64,000 nucleotides of DNA from Novosphingobium umbonatum (GTDB lineage Bacteria; Pseudomonadota; Alphaproteobacteria; Sphingomonadales; Sphingomonadaceae), in assembly GCF_004005905.1 (NCBI RefSeq), contig NZ_SACO01000008.1, forward strand, positions 101,544 to 165,543, read 5' to 3'. The position numbers were made by a program, and so were the translations under genes. Under the pieces are notes generated by a model, which was not told where the DNA came from, did no database searches, and was given only the letters and a program-made list of their open reading frames with translations. Shown here in pieces: positions 63,843-64,000 of the stretch; position 1 is the first letter of the stretch, and each line of letters opens with the position of its first letter.

Positions 63843-64000
63843 GAATTGACCCGGGAGGGGCGTAAATTTTCACTGAGAATTGACCCGGGTGGGTATGGGT
63901 TATGTGCTGCCCATGGCGGTCAAGGTCAAGCTTTGGGTTTATACCTTTCTGGATTTTGGGGTGGCGGAACTGGCCCTGAAGCGGAAGCTGTCATTGCCGG
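63827..64000. mobile_element. End of an IS21-like insertion element (partial)
   Basis: A TG tip (TGTTGAGTTGCG) is followed by two direct copies of CTGAGAATTGACCCGGG at 63839-63855 and 63873-63889, spaced 34 bp. Multiple short direct repeats inside a TG-starting end are a mark of IS21-family elements, where they bind the transposase. The remaining 110 bases hold an open frame (MGYVLPMAVKVKLWVYTF... from 63895) that I cannot match to IstA or IstB, so orientation and identity stay open. The other end lies outside the window. Confidence 0.55.

Noticed and set aside
63895..64000. Start of istA or istB in the partial insertion element
   Set aside because: The visible residues do not match either protein, and an equally plausible frame exists on the other strand; only the terminal repeats support the element.
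1..64000. CRISPR arrays, tRNA or rRNA genes, prophage modules
   Set aside because: No regularly spaced repeats, cloverleaf-like sequences, rRNA stretches or phage structural genes were seen on reading.

Overview
The window is high-GC DNA from an alphaproteobacterium, most likely a sphingomonad of the Novosphingobium type. The basis for this is four TonB-dependent receptors without any SusD partner, two of them with the N-terminal pattern common in Sphingomonas/Caulobacter/Xanthomonas receptors; a D-mannonate dehydratase whose catalytic residues fall at exactly the numbers known for the Novosphingobium aromaticivorans enzyme; and pervasive ATGA and TGATG stop/start overlaps. No rRNA, tRNA or CRISPR array was seen.

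Region 1 (1-18.2 kb) is mixed housekeeping and accessory content: the 3' end of a LacI-type regulator, a Tat-exported phospholipase C, a periplasmic TPR protein with two TonB-C-like domains, a small thioredoxin-like protein, a glutathione S-transferase, an intracellular PHB depolymerase (phaZ), a Tat-exported FAD amine oxidase-like protein, an NAD-dependent aldehyde dehydrogenase with a GAF-Fis regulator upstream, an orphan degenerate receiver protein, and a heavy-metal RND efflux operon (czcC-czcB-czcA) ending in a PII-like gene. All four genes of that operon are joined by 4-nt overlaps.

Region 2 (18.2-62.8 kb) is a large locus for pectin, rhamnogalacturonan and uronic acid use. A hexuronate core has two divergent arms: gntR-uxaC-uxuB, and manD-MFS-GH31. 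It converts glucuronate or galacturonate towards 2-keto-3-deoxygluconate; the KDG kinase and KDPG aldolase must lie elsewhere. Next is a receptor-led operon (TBDR, GH2, esterase, GH2, MFS). Then come a second receptor with a DUF6250-like protein and a PL26-type exo-rhamnogalacturonan lyase, an oligogalacturonate lyase (PL22) divergent from a GPH symporter plus CE12 acetylesterase, a minus-strand operon GH51-GH28-rhaM-GH35-GH105, a second CE12 esterase, a third receptor divergent from an IclR regulator, and a fourth receptor. Read together, acetylated and branched RG-I/homogalacturonan fragments would be bound and imported by the receptors, deacetylated and trimmed in the periplasm (CE12, GH51, GH35, GH2, PL26, PL22), moved inside by MFS/GPH carriers, and finished in the cytoplasm by GH105, GH28 and the uronate enzymes. 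RhaM would prepare the released L-rhamnose.

Two candidate regulatory codes can be read directly. A FadR/UxuR-like motif (AAACTGGYCTRACCAAA or a close relative) occurs in the gntR/manD, TBDR1 and DUF6250/PL26 upstream regions. A separate palindrome (TCACATTRTGA, allowing for strand) occurs upstream of TBDR2, between PL22 and the symporter, and in front of the IclR gene.

Region 3 (62.8-64 kb) is an AT-rich spacer and a gene of 58-residue repeats. That gene appears to be cut in its fourth repeat by the end of an IS21-like insertion element running off the window.
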